NCBI RefSeq assembly: GCF_029338395.1
Contig: NZ_CP119810.1
Location: forward strand, 1-64,000
DNA from: Halorussus caseinilyticus
GTDB taxonomy: Archaea > Halobacteriota > Halobacteria > Halobacteriales > Haladaptataceae
Reading direction: 5' to 3'
DNA length: 64,000 nt
The notes below the pieces were generated by a model. That model was not told the DNA's origin. It ran no database searches and saw only the letters and a program-made list of their open reading frames with translations. This document shows, in pieces, positions 62,331 to 64,000 of the stretch. The position numbers were made by a program, and so were the translations under genes. Within the stretch, counting starts at the first letter, position 1. Every line of letters starts with the position of its first letter.

Positions 62331-64000
62331 ATGGCTACGCAACCGAAGTTCACGGCGTCGTCCGACCCGACCGGCCTCGGCGTTATCGACCCCATCGAGA
62401 CGCGTCACTTCACGGTCGGCACGGATTCGCCCGTGGACCCCTCGGAAGTCGAACCCGACCGGTTCGCGTTTCCGGTCGCCACGGCCTGCCGGATTCGAGC
62501 GACCCGGATTTCGCTCTCCTACATGGTTCCGATAGACGTGCGGACGCCCGAAGGCGACCACCTCGCCTCCATCGACCTGCCGACGACCCGCGAGTTCTCG
62601 GGCGGGGAGTACCTGCTGGAACTCCACTCGCCGATAAAGACGTACCTCCGGACGACCGGACCCTTGACCATCGACGCCACCGACGACGGCATCGAAATCG
62701 CGTTCGACGGAGAGCGAGCGGTCGAAGTCGGCGCGCGGTCGTACCACAGTGCGCCAGCGGCCACAATCACGGTGCCCGACGACCCCGTGGCGACGATGGA
62801 GGCGGTGACGGCGTTCGCCTCGGCGCTCAAGACCACCTCGCCCGAGCGGTCGTGGCCCACCCTGCGGGGTCATCCGCCGGAGGTCGAACGCGGCGACGAA
62901 CTGGTGATTCCGGACGAACTCAACGCGCCCGACACCGGAATCACGATTGCGGTGCCGCCCGAGTACGGATACGTCTACACCGTCGCACCGCTTGCCTACT
63001 ACCTCGGCGCGGAGGTGGTGCCGGGCGAGACGGCGCACCTCGCGGCCGAGTCCGGCGTGGACCGACGCCTCGGCGACGACGTGGCGGCGGTCGGCGAGTC
63101 GGTCGAAGCGGTCCTCAAGCGCGTCTTCCTGCTCGACTGCGTGACCAGAACCGAGGGACTCTATCCCGACGACCTGCACGAACGCGACGTGTTGGAGACC
63201 GAGACCGACCTCGACTTCGAGTCGCTCTACGGGGCGTCTCCGGCCGACCGACTCGCGGCCTACCTCGCGGTGTCCGCGGAAGCTATCGCCGCCATCGACT
63301 CGCCGTGGCACCGCGTCACACACATCGAGGGCGACCCCGGTCCCGAGGCGGTCGAACTCCTGCCGTACGTGGTCAACGACCTGTCGCTGATCGCGGTGAA
63401 GGACGCGAGCGACGAGGAGTGGTCGCCGACCGAGACTCAACAGCAGACCGGCGATGCGCTGGAGGAGTTCGTCCGGTCGCCCGGACTCCGGCGTTCGCCC
63501 GGCCGGAATTCCGGACTGGAAGACACCGATTGCGAACGCGAAACCGCGGACGAACCGGCGCGACACGCCGCTCGCGGCGTGCCCGGCGTCGGCGGGTACA
63601 TGCCGCTTCCGGAGACCGACGCCCTCGAACAGGCGTGGATAGGCGACCGAACGCCGGTGCAGGGGACGAAGTTGCTCCGGGACGCGTTCGGACGCGACGC
63701 CGCGTCGTCCGACGACGGAATAGTCGAGATTCGGGTCGTCTGCAACGACGACGCGATGCGCGAGGAACTCGACGCGACCACCGAAATCTACCGTGACCGC
63801 GACGACCTGCGGGTGAACCTCTCGTGTGAGTTCGACGTGACGACCGACGAACTCCGGGCGTTACTCGCCGAGGAGAGCGCGATGTTCCACTTCATCGGCC
63901 ACATCGACGGTCCGGGGTTCGAGTGTTCCGACGGCGTCTTGGACGCCGAGACGCTCGACGAGGCGAACGCCAAAATCGTCCTCCTGAACGGCTGTCGCTC
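62331..64000 (+). CDS. CHAT-domain (caspase-like) protein, C-terminus cut by window
   Basis: An open frame from ATG 62331 to the right edge, 556 visible residues. The last 40 residues have FHFIGHIDGPGFECSDGVLD and KIVLLNGCRS: His524 in HFIGH and Cys555 in LNGC, about 31 residues apart, as in the His/Cys dyad of CHAT and other clan CD proteases. The first 500 residues form beta-rich and helical segments without a known domain; a charged linker lies at about 380-425. No signal peptide is present. CHAT proteins act in signalling, cell death and some defence systems; partners may lie beyond the edge. ATG 62331 follows GAGTC and fits leaderless style. Confidence 0.75.
   Translation, partial: MATQPKFTASSDPTGLGVIDPIETRHFTVGTDSPVDPSEVEPDRFAFPVATACRIRATRISLSYMVPIDVRTPEGDHLASIDLPTTREFSGGEYLLELHSPIKTYLRTTGPLTIDATDDGIEIAFDGERAVEVGARSYHSAPAATITVPDDPVATMEAVTAFASALKTTSPERSWPTLRGHPPEVERGDELVIPDELNAPDTGITIAVPPEYGYVYTVAPLAYYLGAEVVPGETAHLAAESGVDRRLGDDVAAVGESVEAVLKRVFLLDCVTRTEGLYPDDLHERDVLETETDLDFESLYGASPADRLAAYLAVSAEAIAAIDSPWHRVTHIEGDPGPEAVELLPYVVNDLSLIAVKDASDEEWSPTETQQQTGDALEEFVRSPGLRRSPGRNSGLEDTDCERETADEPARHAARGVPGVGGYMPLPETDALEQAWIGDRTPVQGTKLLRDAFGRDAASSDDGIVEIRVVCNDDAMREELDATTEIYRDRDDLRVNLSCEFDVTTDELRALLAEESAMFHFIGHIDGPGFECSDGVLDAETLDEANAKIVLLNGCR

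Overview
The window is a GC-rich, gene-dense stretch of a haloarchaeal chromosome. This is inferred from very acidic protein sequences, many leaderless or GTG starts with TATA boxes close to the start codon, and families typical of Halobacteria: a DUF7344 winged-helix protein, a DUF7553 protein, CetZ, a CGCGG-type modified peptide precursor, Tat-secreted surface proteins and a PGF-CTERM-like surface protein. The genus cannot be fixed from sequence alone; Halorussus or a relative is a guess.

Layout. 1-3 kb: a cut-off winged-helix regulator, tryptophanase, and small proteins. 3.4-10 kb: a minus-strand run of a Tat lipoprotein, a membrane-embedded spermidine-synthase-like enzyme, a DUF2617-like protein, a beta-repeat/zinc-ribbon protein and a pentapeptide-repeat/K+ channel fusion. 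This looks like one envelope or ion/polyamine module and is the most coherent poorly described unit here. 10-16.6 kb: SDR and aldehyde dehydrogenase pair, an arylsulfotransferase-like propeller, an alpha/beta hydrolase, an aldo/keto reductase. 16.7-25.8 kb: RCK-type K+ channel, FtsX-type permease, membrane glycosyltransferase, CetZ, a second pentapeptide/K+ channel fusion, a SelW-like protein, a proteasome-like Ntn hydrolase. 25.9-34 kb: aldo/keto reductase, PadR regulator, then glycosyltransferases of three types, an alkaline-phosphatase-fold enzyme and a Gfo/Idh oxidoreductase, which suggests glycan assembly. 34-41 kb: metallo-beta-lactamase-fold protein, ComA/HSA32 homologue, an orphan CGCGG precursor, secreted and PH-domain proteins, MmgE/PrpD. 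41-42.4 kb: a TnpB-only IS200/IS605-type element with a probable omega-RNA. 42.6-50 kb: DUF3179 protein, zinc-ribbon/HTH regulator, large surface protein, aldehyde dehydrogenase, acetolactate-synthase-like enzyme. 50-62 kb: HflX, glycerate 2-kinase, thiamine-binding protein, RtcA, KTSC protein, a second arylsulfotransferase-like protein, macrodomain, GAF-PAS histidine kinase, enolase-family enzyme, UspA. From 62.3 kb to the right edge runs a large protein whose last visible part has the His and Cys motifs of a CHAT (caspase-like) protease.

Two features cut across the window. First, five genes carry eight frameshifts, mostly explained by one missing G in a short G run; this points to consensus error at least as much as to decay. 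Second, the gaps hold two dispersed repeat families: a GC-rich element with a GGTTGGGGAGG core, usually just 3' of a gene in the same orientation, and a roughly 40-bp AT-rich motif often lying beside a near-perfect GC-rich palindrome.
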